The notes beneath the pieces are model-generated. The model saw only the letters and a list, made by a program, of their open reading frames with translations. It searched no databases and was not told the DNA's origin. From Bacteroidales bacterium UBA1199 (GTDB lineage: Bacteria; Bacteroidota; Bacteroidia; Bacteroidales; UBA932), in the NCBI GenBank assembly GCA_002309795.1, contig DBXZ01000025.1, positions 2,361 through 20,461 of the forward strand: a DNA stretch of 18,101 nt. The letters are read 5' to 3'. The translations under genes were made by a program, and so were the position numbers. The number at the start of each line of letters is the position of its first letter. The first letter of the stretch is position 1. This document shows positions 1 to 7,700 of this stretch, piece after piece.

Positions 1-39
1 CGCCACAAAAACGAATATGTAAAGTTGTGTCTTCATCAT
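1..39 (-). CDS. N-terminus of an exported protein, cut by the window edge
   Basis: Reading leftward from an ATG at 39 gives 13 codons, MMKTQLYIFVFVA, before the window ends. A lysine followed by a hydrophobic run is the beginning of a Sec-type signal peptide, so the product is probably exported or in the outer membrane. The start is supported by its position 18 nt downstream of the start site predicted from a sigma-54-type promoter. A second ATG follows at once (36), so either could be used. In Bacteroidota, NtrC-type regulator/kinase pairs often sit beside efflux or ABC-transport operons (family knowledge). The identity of this gene cannot be read from 13 residues, and no function is assigned. 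Confidence 0.6.
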   Translation of the reverse strand, partial: MMKTQLYIFVFVA

Positions 40-66
40 ACAATGATTTATCACCGTGCCAGAAAC

Positions 67-84
67 AAGCATCCGGTATGCCAA
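67..84 (-). promoter_or_regulatory. sigma-54 (-24/-12) promoter
   Basis: The minus strand reads TTGGCATACCGGATGCTT. It has GG and GC dinucleotides separated by exactly 10 nt, and it resembles the sigma-54 consensus TGGCAC-N5-TTGC (TGGCAT-N5-ATGC). Start would be near 57, giving an 18-nt leader before the ATG at 39. The neighbouring operon encodes an NtrC-family activator, the class that sigma-54 promoters require, which strengthens the call. No housekeeping TAnnTTTG box competes at this position. Confidence 0.72.
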
Positions 85-127
85 ACGTGACAAAGCATTG
101 ATAATGAATCAGAAACGATTTTGACGG

Positions 128-169
128 AAAATGAAAAAAGTGTAAAGTTTACAGTACACTTTACACTTT
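128..169 (-). terminator. hairpin after the histidine kinase gene; terminator and/or activator site
   Basis: Perfect 12-bp arms (137-148 and 158-169) surround a 9-nt loop. On the minus strand the hairpin is followed by six T, then CA, then four T, which fits an intrinsic terminator for the kinase operon. The stem is AT-rich and modest. The same palindrome is centred about 96 bp upstream of the predicted sigma-54 start, a typical enhancer distance. The sequence cannot separate terminator from binding site, and it may do both. Confidence 0.55.
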
Positions 170-186
170 CTGGCTTTACGCTTTAC
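137..186. repeat. cluster of CTTTAC/GTAAAG motifs, candidate enhancer
   Basis: TTTAC occurs on the plus strand at 148, 160, 175 and 182, and its inverse GTAAAG at 142-147; one more GTAAAG lies at 19-24. The motif is far denser here than elsewhere in the intergenic DNA. Together with the inverted repeat, this is the expected form of an upstream activating sequence for an NtrC-type dimer or hexamer serving the sigma-54 promoter at 67-84. The assignment to the adjacent regulator is inferred from position. Confidence 0.45.
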
Positions 187-204
187 AATTTTCTCCTGCG
201 GAGA

Positions 205-1086
205 CTATCTGAATCGCAGCTCAAAAACGGTCTGTTGGGCATCGCTGCGCAGCAGTTCAATGGTGCCGTTGTGATTTCGCATAATCTGGCGAGAGATGCT
301 GAGGCCGATGCCGGAGCCTTCCTTCTTTGTGGTGTAGAACGGAATAAATATCTGCTCCTGGGCCGATACGGGAATCGGCTCGCCATCGTTGGCCACCTGG
401 ATAATCACATCGTCATCCTTGCCCATCTTCGCGGTAATGTCGATGTGCTTTGCTCCAGCCTGCAAGGCATTTTTGATGAGGTTGATGAGGATCTGAGAGA
501 TCTGCCCCTCATCTGCGTAAATCATTAAATCATCTTCCTCCGGCCGATACTTGCAGGTAGCACCACAACTGGCGGCAAACTCACTGTTCAGGCCGATGAC
601 ACTGTCCATTAGCTCCCGTAAATCCAGCGCCTTGCGAATCGGCTTCGCCACGCCGGAGAGCTGGCGGTAAGTCTGCACGAAACCAATCAGATTCTTTGAC
701 GAGTCCGAAATGGTCTCCAGTCCCGCTTTGATGTCCAGCTCGCTATGGCCATTTTCATCCACGGACTTGGCCATGGCATCGGAAAGAGAAGCTATCGGTG
801 ACACCGTATTCATAATCTCGTGCGTGAGCACGCGGATGAGTTTTGTCCAGGAATCCTGCTCGTGGGCCTGCCGCTGCTTCTCGAAGATAGTCCGGATACG
901 GTTCAGCGTGCGATTGAACTTGTTTTTCTCCTGAAAACGGAAATTTAGCTCCCCATCCTCCAGCGCATCCATCATATACGCCACCTTCTTGATGTCCTTT
1001 CGGCGTGTCCGGATCGTAGCAATCACCGCCGCAATGATTGAGACGATGGTACAGGCTCCAACGATATGCCACACAGAGAAGGTCAT
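205..1086 (-). CDS. sensor histidine kinase of NtrB-like type
   Basis: This 293-residue kinase autophosphorylates and passes phosphate to the response regulator encoded just upstream. One hydrophobic segment (about 5-24) should anchor it in the inner membrane with almost no periplasmic sensor. A linker follows, then the H-box LTHEIMNTVSPI with His89, and the ATPase domain with N-box INLIKNAL (Asn206), G1 at 231-236, F-box FIPFYTTKK and G2 GSGIGLSIS (257-265). All catalytic boxes are present, so it looks functional. The ATG overlaps the regulator's TGA stop (ATGA), so translation is probably coupled. With no extracellular domain, it may sense a membrane or cytoplasmic cue or need a partner; that is inference. 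Confidence 0.93.
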   Translation of the reverse strand: MTFSVWHIVGACTIVSIIAAVIATIRTRRKDIKKVAYMMDALEDGELNFRFQEKNKFNRTLNRIRTIFEKQRQAHEQDSWTKLIRVLTHEIMNTVSPIASLSDAMAKSVDENGHSELDIKAGLETISDSSKNLIGFVQTYRQLSGVAKPIRKALDLRELMDSVIGLNSEFAASCGATCKYRPEEDDLMIYADEGQISQILINLIKNALQAGAKHIDITAKMGKDDDVIIQVANDGEPIPVSAQEQIFIPFYTTKKEGSGIGLSISRQIMRNHNGTIELLRSDAQQTVFELRFR

Positions 1087-2435
1087 AGCCCGTATTTCTT
1101 CAGTTTCGCATAGAGCGTGGGCCGGCTGACTCCCAGCATCTTCGCTGCAGCGGAGATATTGCCATCGGTGCGGTCCATTGCCTCGCGGACCAGCCGCTCT
1201 TCCTCGGCCTCACTCACCGCCTTGATGGTAGTCCCTACGGGTCTGGCCACCTGCTCCAGCTGGATGTCTTTCGCCGTCAGTTCATTGCCGTCAGAAAGAA
1301 TCACCGCCTTCTCGATGCAGTTCTGCAGCTCGCGGATATTGCCGCTCCAGCGGCCTTCCGTCAGCATCGCCGCAGCCTCCGGGGCAATCCCCGTCAAAGG
1401 CCGATGATATTTCTCGGCAAACCTTTCCAAGAACATCTGCGCCAGCGCAGCGATATCCTCCTTTCGCTCCCTGAGTGCAGGCAAGGCGATATGAACGGTA
1501 TTGATGCGATAATACAGATCCTCTCGGAACCGGCCTTCCCGCACCAATTGTTCCAAATCCATATTGGTAGCGCAAATCAAGCGGATGTTGATGGGCTTCG
1601 CCTCATTGCCGCCCACCCGTACGATGCTCCGGTTCTGAATAGCACGAAGCAGCTTCGCCTGCAGATGCAAAGGAATATTACCGATCTCATCCAGGAATAG
1701 AGTGCCACCATCGGCCTGCTCGAACTTGCCGACGTGGTCCGTATGAGCATCGGTGAATGCGCCCTTCACGTGGCCGAACAACTCACTTTCAAAGAGGGTT
1801 TCCGTAATGGCACCCGCATCAACGGCCACCATCGGCTTGCCGCTCCGGAGACTATGTGTGTGAATCTCCCGCGCCAGCACATCCTTGCCGGTACCATTTT
1901 CACCGGTAATCAGCACGGTCGCATCCGTAGGTGCAATCTTATCCAGGGTTTTGCGGATAGCCTTCATAGCAGCAGAAGAACCCCAGAACATCGGGCTCTC
2001 AGCCGTCATGGCCCGCTCCGACCGGCCATCCCGTTTCATCGCCTTCCTGGCTTTATCCCGGGCTGCAGAAAGCACCTCAATCAGTTTATCATTGTCCCAG
2101 GGCTTCACGATAAAATCAAACGCCCCGCGCTTCATCCCTTCCACCGCCAATGCGATATCAGCATAAGCCGTGAACAGCACCACTTCCATCTCCGGCACCA
2201 TCTTCTTGATTTCCCCGGCCCAGTAGAGGCCCTCGTTGCCGGTATTGATGTCCGTGTTGAAGTTCATATCCAGCAGCACCACATCCGGCTTGAAGCGCTC
2301 CAGCGTGCTAACCAACGTCACCGGGGAAGGCAACGTCTCCACTTCCGCGAAGTGCACCGGCAATAAAATTTTCAGCGCCTGGCGGATGCCGGCGTTATCG
2401 TCCACAATCAGTATTTTTCCTCCCTTCGATGCCAT
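1083..2435 (-). CDS. sigma-54-dependent response regulator, NtrC/AtoC type
   Basis: This 450-residue activator has three domains. The receiver (about 6-125) has an acidic pocket at 12-13, phospho-acceptor Asp56, Thr89 and Lys111. The AAA+ domain (about 148-385) has Walker A GENGTGKD (178-185), sigma-54 contact loop GAFTDA (225-230), Walker B around GTLFLDE (244-250) and the REDLYYR segment. A Fis-type helix-turn-helix (about 424-450) ends in [18 protein letters not shown] further upstream (2459) keeps the frame open, but it lies upstream of the predicted transcription start. ATG 2435 is therefore chosen, giving [13 protein letters not shown], a normal receiver start. It heads the operon with the kinase. 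Likely targets are sigma-54 promoters, including the one at 67-84. Confidence 0.94.
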   Translation of the reverse strand: MASKGGKILIVDDNAGIRQALKILLPVHFAEVETLPSPVTLVSTLERFKPDVVLLDMNFNTDINTGNEGLYWAGEIKKMVPEMEVVLFTAYADIALAVEGMKRGAFDFIVKPWDNDKLIEVLSAARDKARKAMKRDGRSERAMTAESPMFWGSSAAMKAIRKTLDKIAPTDATVLITGENGTGKDVLAREIHTHSLRSGKPMVAVDAGAITETLFESELFGHVKGAFTDAHTDHVGKFEQADGGTLFLDEIGNIPLHLQAKLLRAIQNRSIVRVGGNEAKPINIRLICATNMDLEQLVREGRFREDLYYRINTVHIALPALRERKEDIAALAQMFLERFAEKYHRPLTGIAPEAAAMLTEGRWSGNIRELQNCIEKAVILSDGNELTAKDIQLEQVARPVGTTIKAVSEAEEERLVREAMDRTDGNISAAAKMLGVSRPTLYAKLKKYGL

Positions 2436-2444
2436 AATTGTCTG

Positions 2445-2476
2445 CAAAGATACCTGCAAGCCGGAGAAAATGCAAA
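2445..2476 (-). promoter_or_regulatory. housekeeping Bacteroidota promoter for the two-component operon
   Basis: The minus strand carries TTTG (2476-2473), a 20-nt spacer, then TATCTTTG (2452-2445). This is a full match to the Bacteroidota -33 TTTG / -7 TAnnTTTG consensus. Transcription should begin near 2438-2441, only a few bases before the ATG at 2435. The leader would be too short to hold a ribosome-binding site. Confidence 0.82.
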
Positions 2477-2509
2477 TTTCCAGTCATTCCAAGGATTACA
2501 AAGAGATTA

Positions 2510-2542
2510 TTTGTGGTTTTTTCTTAAATTAGCAGATTATTG
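2510..2542 (+). promoter_or_regulatory. weak candidate promoter for the P5C dehydrogenase gene
   Basis: TTTG at 2510-2513 is followed after 21 nt by GATTATTG (2535-2542), an imperfect TAnnTTTG. Transcription would start near 2548 with a leader of about 23 nt. The -7 box misses two consensus bases, so this is tentative. No better candidate is seen in 2460-2570. Confidence 0.35.
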
Positions 2543-2570
2543 GAAACATTTCTTAATCATTAATATCCAT

Positions 2571-4196
2571 ATGAGAGACGCCATTTATTCTTTCCCGATG
2601 CCGACCAATGAGCCGGTACTCACTTATCTCAAGGGCTCGCCCGAGCGCGTGGCACTCGAAAAAGAGCTTGAACGCCAGAAATCCATCGAACTGGACATCC
2701 CGCTGATCATCGGCGGCAAGGAAGTCCGCACCGGCAACACCGGCAAAGTGGTGATGCCGCACGACCACCATCATGTTCTGGCCACCTACCACAAGGCCGG
2801 CCCGAAAGAGGTTAAGATGGCCATCGACGCAGCCATGAAGGCCCGCAAACAGTGGTCCGAGACCGACTGGACGGTGCGCGCTTCCATCCTGCTCAAGGTT
2901 GCCGAACTGATCTCCACCAAGTACCGCGCCGTGATGAGCGCCGCTACGATGCTCGGCCAGAGCAAGAACATCTACCAGGCTGAGATCGACGGTGTCTGCG
3001 AGCTGATCGACTTCCTGCGTTACAATGCACACTTCGCATCCGAGATCTACAGCTTCCAACCCAAGAGCGCTAAGGGACAGATCAATACGGTGGAATATCG
3101 CGGCCTGGAAGGCTTCGTCTTCGCCCTCACGCCGTTCAACTTCACCTCGATCGCTTCGAACCTCAACATGTCGCCCGTCCTGATGGGTAACGTGACCGTC
3201 TGGAAACCCTCCACGACCGCTATCCTGTCGAACTACTACCTGATGCAGATCTACAAAGAGGCAGGTCTGCCCGACGGCGTAGTCAACTTCATCCCGGGCC
3301 AGGGTTCCGTGATCGGCAAGGAAATCTTCGCTTCCAAGCACCTGGCAGGCGTTCACTTCACCGGTTCTTCCGCAACCTTCAACACCCTCTGGCGTCAGGT
3401 GGGCGAGAATATCGGCAAGTATGTGAGCTATCCGCGCCTCGTGGGCGAAACCGGCGGCAAGGACTTTATCTTCGTTCACCCGTCCGCAGATCCGAAGGAC
3501 GTTTCGACGGCCGCTTTCTGCGGTGCATTCGAATTCCAGGGCCAGAAGTGCTCGGCAGCCAGCCGTATGTACGCGCCGAAGTCCCTCTGGAAGGAGATTC
3601 TCGCCGGCATCAAGGCCTTTGCCAAGGAGGTCAAGATGGGCGACGTCTGCGATCCTGAAAACTTCATCAACGCCGTGATCGACGAGGCTTCGTTCGACAA
3701 CATCAAATCCTATATCGACTTCGCAAAGAAGGCGAAAGACGCCAAGGTCGTGGTGGGCGGCAAGTGCGACAAGAGCAAGGGCTACTTCGTGGAGCCGACC
3801 GTGATCGAAACCTCCAACCCGCACTTCAAGAGCATGGAAGAGGAGATCTTCGGTCCCGTTCTCACCGTCTATGTCTTTGACGACAAGGATGTGAACAAGG
3901 CAGTCGAACTCTGCGACACCACCTCGCCGTACGGCCTGACCGGTGCCGTGTTCGGAAAAGACCGCATGGCTGTCCAGGCTATCGCCGACAAACTCCGCTA
4001 TGCAGCCGGCAACTTCTACATCAACGACAAGCCTACGGGTGCAGTCGTGGGTCTGCAGCCGTTCGGCGGAAGCCGCGCTTCGGGCACCAACGACAAGGCA
4101 GGCGGCGAGTTCAACCTCATCCGCTGGGCGATTCCGCGCGCAATCAAGGAGACGCTCGTTCCCGCACGCAGCTACAAGTACGCTTACATGAAGTAG
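2571..4196 (+). CDS. 1-pyrroline-5-carboxylate (L-glutamate gamma-semialdehyde) dehydrogenase
   Basis: The product oxidises glutamate gamma-semialdehyde (in equilibrium with P5C) to glutamate with NAD+, the last step of proline and ornithine/arginine breakdown. At 541 residues it matches stand-alone ALDH4-type enzymes and lacks a PutA-like proline dehydrogenase domain. Visible features are Asn190 in TPFNFT, the general base Glu293 in GETGGKD, catalytic Cys327 in GQKCSAASR, EEIFGPV (424-430), and the C-terminal FGGSRASGTNDKAGG typical of P5C dehydrogenases. The frame is open back to 2511, but MRDAIYSFP at 2571 is the natural family N-terminus. It diverges from the regulator operon and converges on arcC. 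No proline dehydrogenase of the PutA type is in the window; the fused oxidoreductase at 7685-10930 could supply the substrate (inference). Confidence 0.93.
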   Translation: MRDAIYSFPMPTNEPVLTYLKGSPERVALEKELERQKSIELDIPLIIGGKEVRTGNTGKVVMPHDHHHVLATYHKAGPKEVKMAIDAAMKARKQWSETDWTVRASILLKVAELISTKYRAVMSAATMLGQSKNIYQAEIDGVCELIDFLRYNAHFASEIYSFQPKSAKGQINTVEYRGLEGFVFALTPFNFTSIASNLNMSPVLMGNVTVWKPSTTAILSNYYLMQIYKEAGLPDGVVNFIPGQGSVIGKEIFASKHLAGVHFTGSSATFNTLWRQVGENIGKYVSYPRLVGETGGKDFIFVHPSADPKDVSTAAFCGAFEFQGQKCSAASRMYAPKSLWKEILAGIKAFAKEVKMGDVCDPENFINAVIDEASFDNIKSYIDFAKKAKDAKVVVGGKCDKSKGYFVEPTVIETSNPHFKSMEEEIFGPVLTVYVFDDKDVNKAVELCDTTSPYGLTGAVFGKDRMAVQAIADKLRYAAGNFYINDKPTGAVVGLQPFGGSRASGTNDKAGGEFNLIRWAIPRAIKETLVPARSYKYAYMK

Positions 4197-4213
4197 TAAG
4201 ATCGGCACCCAAT

Positions 4214-4243
4214 AAAAAAGGCGTCCCGCAGGACGCCTTTTTT
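4214..4243. terminator. bidirectional intrinsic terminator
   Basis: GGCGTCC (4220-4226) and GGACGCC (4231-4237) form a 7-bp stem with a CGCA loop, flanked by six A on the left and six T on the right. It works in both directions and separates two convergent genes, the P5C dehydrogenase (stop at 4196) and carbamate kinase (stop at 4246). Confidence 0.93.
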
Positions 4244-4245
4244 AT

Positions 4246-5187
4246 TTATTCCCGGACAATCAGGGTGCCGGTATCGCCCCGCAGGGCCTCCCGGGCCCTT
4301 TCGAGCGAAGTGATCAGCGCCTTGCCGGTCTTAGACTGCTCCACGAAGTCGATACAGGATTCGACCTTGGGCAGCATACTGCCGGGAGCGAAGTGGCCCT
4401 GCTTGATGAAGGTGCGGGCTTCGGCCACCGTCAGGCGGTCGAGATCCAACTGGTTGGGCTGCTTGTAGTGCAGGGAAACCTTGTCTACGGCCGTCAGGAT
4501 GACGAGCATATCTGCCTTGAGTCCGAGGGCCAGGGCAGCGCTTGCGCGGTCCTTGTCGATAACGGCAGCGACTCCCTGGTAGTCTCCGGGGCCCTCTTCG
4601 GTCACCGGAATACCGCCGCCGCCCACGGTGATGACCACGTCGCCGGCAGCAAGGAGATGCTCCACCATGGGAAGCTCCACGATCCTGCGCGGAAGCGGCG
4701 AAGGAACCACCCGGCGATAGCCGCGGCCGGCATCCTCCACATAGGTATAGCCGTTCTCGGCTGCCAGCGCCTCAGCCTCTTCTTTGGTATAGAACAGGCC
4801 GATCGGCTTGGTGGGGTGCGAGAATGCGGGATCTTTGGGATCGACTTCAACCTGCGTGATGACCGTTGCGCACTGGCGGTTGATGTTCCGGCGGGCCAGT
4901 TCGCGGCGGATGGCCTGCTGCAGGTGATAACCGATGTAACCCTGCGTCATGGCGCCGCACTCCGGGAACGGCATGGACATGCCGCCGGGAAGCAGGGGCG
5001 CGGAATGCTCGAAGGCCAGGTTGACCATACCTACCTGCGGACCGTTGCCGTGACCGATGACGACATCGTAGCCCTCTTCGATCAGGTCGGCGATGGTAGA
5101 GGCCGTGTAGCGGGCCAGTTCCAGCTGGCGAACAGGATTGTTGCCCAGGGCGTTTCCGCCCAGGGCAATGACGAGGCGACGTTTCAT
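4246..5187 (-). CDS. arcC: carbamate kinase
   Basis: The enzyme transfers phosphate from carbamoyl phosphate to ADP, giving ATP and carbamate (CO2 plus ammonia). This is the energy-yielding last step of citrulline or ureide breakdown, in the cytoplasm. The 313-residue length is normal. Family motifs are all visible: IALGGNAL near the N-terminus, GHGNGPQVG (45-53), the glycine run GGGGIPV (189-195), IDKD (210-213) and GSMLPKV (269-275). It lies 4 bp after the ornithine carbamoyltransferase gene and is the last gene of the minus-strand run. The pairing with a carbamoyltransferase implies catabolic use of carbamoyl phosphate, although arginine deiminase (arcA) is not in the window. The reverse reaction, making carbamoyl phosphate, is possible in principle. 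Confidence 0.95.
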   Translation of the reverse strand: MKRRLVIALGGNALGNNPVRQLELARYTASTIADLIEEGYDVVIGHGNGPQVGMVNLAFEHSAPLLPGGMSMPFPECGAMTQGYIGYHLQQAIRRELARRNINRQCATVITQVEVDPKDPAFSHPTKPIGLFYTKEEAEALAAENGYTYVEDAGRGYRRVVPSPLPRRIVELPMVEHLLAAGDVVITVGGGGIPVTEEGPGDYQGVAAVIDKDRASAALALGLKADMLVILTAVDKVSLHYKQPNQLDLDRLTVAEARTFIKQGHFAPGSMLPKVESCIDFVEQSKTGKALITSLERAREALRGDTGTLIVRE

Positions 5188-5191
5188 GGCG

Positions 5192-6184
5192 TTACTTCAG
5201 GGTAGCGTACATCACCGCCTTGATGGTGTGCATGCGGTTCTCTGCCTCGTCGAAGACCTTGGACTGAGGGCTGCGGAACACCTCGTCGGTTACCTCCATC
5301 TCCTTGAGACCGAACTTCTCGTAGATCTCGCGGCCGATGGTGGTCTCGAGGTCGTGGAAGGAAGGCAGGCAGTGCAGGAAGATAGCGCCGGGTTTTGCGT
5401 TATTCATCACGGCTGCATTCACCTGGTAGGGGCTGAGCAGTTTGATGCGTTTCTCCCAGAGTTCTGCGGGCTCGCCCATCGATACCCAGATGTCGGTGTA
5501 GATGACATCCGCGTTCTTGGTGCCTTTCTTCACGTCTGCGGTGAGGGTAATGGTACATCCGTTCTCTTTGGCGATCTTGCGGCAGGTAGCAACCAGTTTG
5601 TCTTCCGGCATGTTGTCCTTGGGACCGCAGGCCACGAAGTTGATACCCAGTTTCGCGCAAACCACCATCAGGGAGTTGGCCACGTTGTTGCGGGCATCAC
5701 CCATGAAGGTGAGCGTAAGGCCCTTGTAGTAACCGAAGTGCTCCTGGATGGTCAGCACGTCTGCCAGCATCTGCGTGGGGTGGAACTCGGTGGTCAGGCC
5801 GTTCCAGACGGGAACGCCCGCATAGCGGCCGAGGTCTTCCACGATCTTCTGGTCGAAGCCGCGGTATTCGATACCGTCGAACATACGGCCAAGGACCTTT
5901 GCGGTGTCTTCGAGGGACTCTTTCTTACCCATCTGAGACGAACCGGGATCGAGGTAGGTGACACCCATTCCGAGGTCGTTGCCGGCTACTTCAAAGGAGC
6001 AGCGGGTACGGGTAGAGGTCTTCTCGAACAGCAGTACGATGTTCTTGCCGGCGAGGTACTTGTGCGGAGTACCCGTTCGTTTGAGACGCTTGAAGTCAGC
6101 GGCGAGCTCCAGCAGATATTGAATCTCTTCCGTGGAGAAATCCAGCAGCTTCAAAAAATTTCTTCCTGATAAACTTCTAGGCAT
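5192..6184 (-). CDS. ornithine carbamoyltransferase
   Basis: The enzyme interconverts ornithine plus carbamoyl phosphate and citrulline plus phosphate. Its 330 residues carry the carbamoyl-phosphate site STRTR (57-61), HPTQ (135-138), FMGDARNN (160-167), the ornithine-binding D-x3-SMG (Asp231, Ser235-Gly237), HCLP (271-274) and FDEAENR (311-317). The SMG loop and STRTRCSFE point to true ornithine, not acetyl- or succinyl-ornithine or putrescine, as substrate. Placement 4 bp before carbamate kinase argues for the catabolic ArcB role (citrulline to ornithine). Placement after pyrBI means it would also share a carbamoyl phosphate pool with pyrimidine synthesis. The sequence alone does not decide argF versus arcB, so no symbol is given. 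Confidence 0.94.
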   Translation of the reverse strand: MPRSLSGRNFLKLLDFSTEEIQYLLELAADFKRLKRTGTPHKYLAGKNIVLLFEKTSTRTRCSFEVAGNDLGMGVTYLDPGSSQMGKKESLEDTAKVLGRMFDGIEYRGFDQKIVEDLGRYAGVPVWNGLTTEFHPTQMLADVLTIQEHFGYYKGLTLTFMGDARNNVANSLMVVCAKLGINFVACGPKDNMPEDKLVATCRKIAKENGCTITLTADVKKGTKNADVIYTDIWVSMGEPAELWEKRIKLLSPYQVNAAVMNNAKPGAIFLHCLPSFHDLETTIGREIYEKFGLKEMEVTDEVFRSPQSKVFDEAENRMHTIKAVMYATLK

Positions 6185-6220
6185 AAATGTGTTCTGTTTT
6201 GGTTTTTATGAATGGCGCAC

Positions 6221-6685
6221 CTATTTGAGCACCACATCTTTTCCGGAGACCGGACGTTCGCAGTAATGGCACCGCAGGACGCCGGCTTCCGCGTCTACGA
6301 CGTGGAAATGCGTGCGCATAGGTTCGTTGTTGGTAATGCATTTGGGGTTGTTGCACCGGACGACGTCGATCAGGTCTTCGGGCAGGGTGACGGCTTTTTT
6401 CTCCACCACGCTGTAGTCCTTGATGACGTTGATGACCACGTTGGGCGCGATGACGGCGATGCGGTTGAGGATGTCCTGCGGGAAGAAGACATCGGCAATC
6501 TTGATGATGCCCTTGCGGCCCATCCGCTTGCTGTCCAGGTTGTAACCGATGGTTACGCTGCTCGTCATCCCCTCGATTCCGAGCAGGTTGACCACCTTGA
6601 AGAGCGATTCTACAGGAATATGGTCAATAACGGTACCGTTCTGCAGTGCAGCGACGGCCATTTCTTTTTTTGCGGTATTGTTCAT
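6221..6685 (-). CDS. pyrI: aspartate carbamoyltransferase regulatory chain
   Basis: PyrI joins the PyrB trimers into the allosteric holoenzyme and binds CTP/ATP for feedback control of pyrimidine synthesis. The 154-residue protein has the N-terminal nucleotide-binding part (IDHIP near 20-24, LLGIEG and the YNLDSKRMGRKGIIKI stretch) and a C-terminal zinc site of four cysteines, C111-x4-C116 and C139-x2-C142. All zinc ligands are intact. It follows pyrB by 27 bp and precedes the ornithine carbamoyltransferase gene by 36 bp, so the four genes probably share a transcript. A leaderless TTATG-type start context without a purine-rich ribosome site fits Bacteroidota. Confidence 0.96.
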   Translation of the reverse strand: MNNTAKKEMAVAALQNGTVIDHIPVESLFKVVNLLGIEGMTSSVTIGYNLDSKRMGRKGIIKIADVFFPQDILNRIAVIAPNVVINVIKDYSVVEKKAVTLPEDLIDVVRCNNPKCITNNEPMRTHFHVVDAEAGVLRCHYCERPVSGKDVVLK

Positions 6686-6712
6686 CGTGACAGTTCTTTT
6701 GGAGGGTGGGAC

Positions 6713-7621
6713 TTAAAGATCCAATGCGCGGCAGATCAGGGCCTGGCGGGCATAGAGACCGTTGCGGGCCTGCTGGAAGTAGTATGCATAGGGCGTGTCG
6801 TCCACGTCCTGTGCGATCTCCGTCACGCGCGGCAGCGGATGCAGCACGCGAAGGTTCTTCCTGGCGCCCTGCAGCATCGATGCCGTGAGCGTGTAGAGGT
6901 TCTTCACCTTTTCGTACTCCATCGGGTCGCTGAAGCGCTCCCGCTGGACCCGGGTCATGTAAAGAATGTCGGTCTGGTTGATGATATCCTCGCTGAATTC
7001 CGTGGTCTCCTCAAACTCGATTCCCCACTGGCGGCAAGCCTGTTTGTACTGGGCAGGCATCCGCAATTCCTCGCAGGAGATGAAGCGGAACTTGGGGTGG
7101 AAGAAGTGCATGGCCTCGAGCAGCGAGTGCACCGTGCGGCCGTACTTCAAGTCACCCACCATGGTAATGGTCAGGTTCTCAAGCGTACCCTGGGTCTGCG
7201 CGATCGTGTAGAGATCGAGCATCGTCTGGGTGGGATGCTGGTTTGCACCGTCACCGGCGTTGATGACCGGAACTCCGGCCACTTCGCTGGCGTAGCGTGC
7301 CGCACCCTCGAGATAGTGGCGCATCACAATCAGGTCGGCATAGTTGCTGACCATCATGATCGTGTCCTTGAGGCTTTCGCCCTTGGCCTGGCTGCTGGTC
7401 TTGACGTCGCTGAAGCCGATGATGCGGCCTCCGAGACGTTTGACTGCGGTCTCAAAGCTCAAGCGGGTACGCGTCGAGGGCTCAAAGAAGAGCGAACCGA
7501 CCACCATCCCGTCCATGATGTGCTGGTTGGGATTGGCTTCGAACTCTTTTGCCCTCTCGATCAACGAGAGAATCTCCTCCTTCGTCAGGTCGGAGATGGA
7601 AATCAAAGAATGTTTTTGCAT
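6713..7621 (-). CDS. pyrB: aspartate carbamoyltransferase catalytic chain
   Basis: PyrB condenses carbamoyl phosphate with aspartate to carbamoyl-aspartate, the committed step of UMP synthesis. At 302 residues it is of standard length. Visible motifs are [13 protein letters not shown] with STRTR at 49-53, the SSQAKGESL loop (76-84) contributing a lysine to the neighbouring active site, NQHPTQ (127-132), [11 protein letters not shown] (156-166) and HPLPR (261-265). It is the first gene after a -7 promoter box at 7641-7648, with a leader of only about 14 nt. That leaves no room for a leader-peptide attenuator of the enterobacterial pyrBI kind. The fused oxidoreductase gene ends 63 bp upstream on the same strand. 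Confidence 0.97.
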   Translation of the reverse strand: MQKHSLISISDLTKEEILSLIERAKEFEANPNQHIMDGMVVGSLFFEPSTRTRLSFETAVKRLGGRIIGFSDVKTSSQAKGESLKDTIMMVSNYADLIVMRHYLEGAARYASEVAGVPVINAGDGANQHPTQTMLDLYTIAQTQGTLENLTITMVGDLKYGRTVHSLLEAMHFFHPKFRFISCEELRMPAQYKQACRQWGIEFEETTEFSEDIINQTDILYMTRVQRERFSDPMEYEKVKNLYTLTASMLQGARKNLRVLHPLPRVTEIAQDVDDTPYAYYFQQARNGLYARQALICRALDL

Positions 7622-7640
7622 GGGTAAGGGGAATTATTTG

Positions 7641-7648
7641 CAAATATA
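7641..7648 (-). promoter_or_regulatory. -7 box of the pyrB promoter
   Basis: TATATTTG on the minus strand is a perfect TAnnTTTG box, 19 bp before the pyrB ATG, with start expected near 7635. No TTTG is found at the expected -33 position, so the promoter may be weak or assisted, and read-through from the gene upstream may contribute. The box sits within the 12-bp palindrome TATTTGCAAATA (7635-7646). Confidence 0.6.
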
Positions 7649-7673
7649 GTTCTTTTTTCGCTGACCTGGGAGG

Positions 7674-7700
7674 GCAGGCGTCCGTTATTTGAACGCCTGC
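7674..7700 (-). repeat. inverted repeat straddling the stop codon of the fused oxidoreductase
   Basis: GCAGGCGT (7674-7681) and ACGCCTGC (7693-7700) are perfect 8-bp arms around an 11-nt loop that contains the TAA stop. On the minus strand it is not followed by a T-run, so it is a poor intrinsic terminator. It could protect the 3' end, or pause transcription before pyrB. Confidence 0.5.

Noticed and set aside
225..230. Response-regulator residues 225-230 read GAFTDA instead of GAFTGA (numbers are residues of the 1083-2435 gene)
   Set aside because: A change in the last glycine of this loop is, as far as known, found in other NtrC-family members, so it is not by itself evidence of a non-sigma-54 activator.
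121..528. Plus-strand open frame over the start of the window
   Set aside because: It overlaps the regulatory palindrome and the kinase ATPase domain in antisense, and has no recognisable motif.
2553..4208. 551-codon open frame opposite P5C dehydrogenase, and similar long frames at 6212-7627, 11452-13092 and 13115-14647
   Set aside because: All lie antisense to well-supported enzymes, show the same low-complexity shadow composition, and have no motifs.
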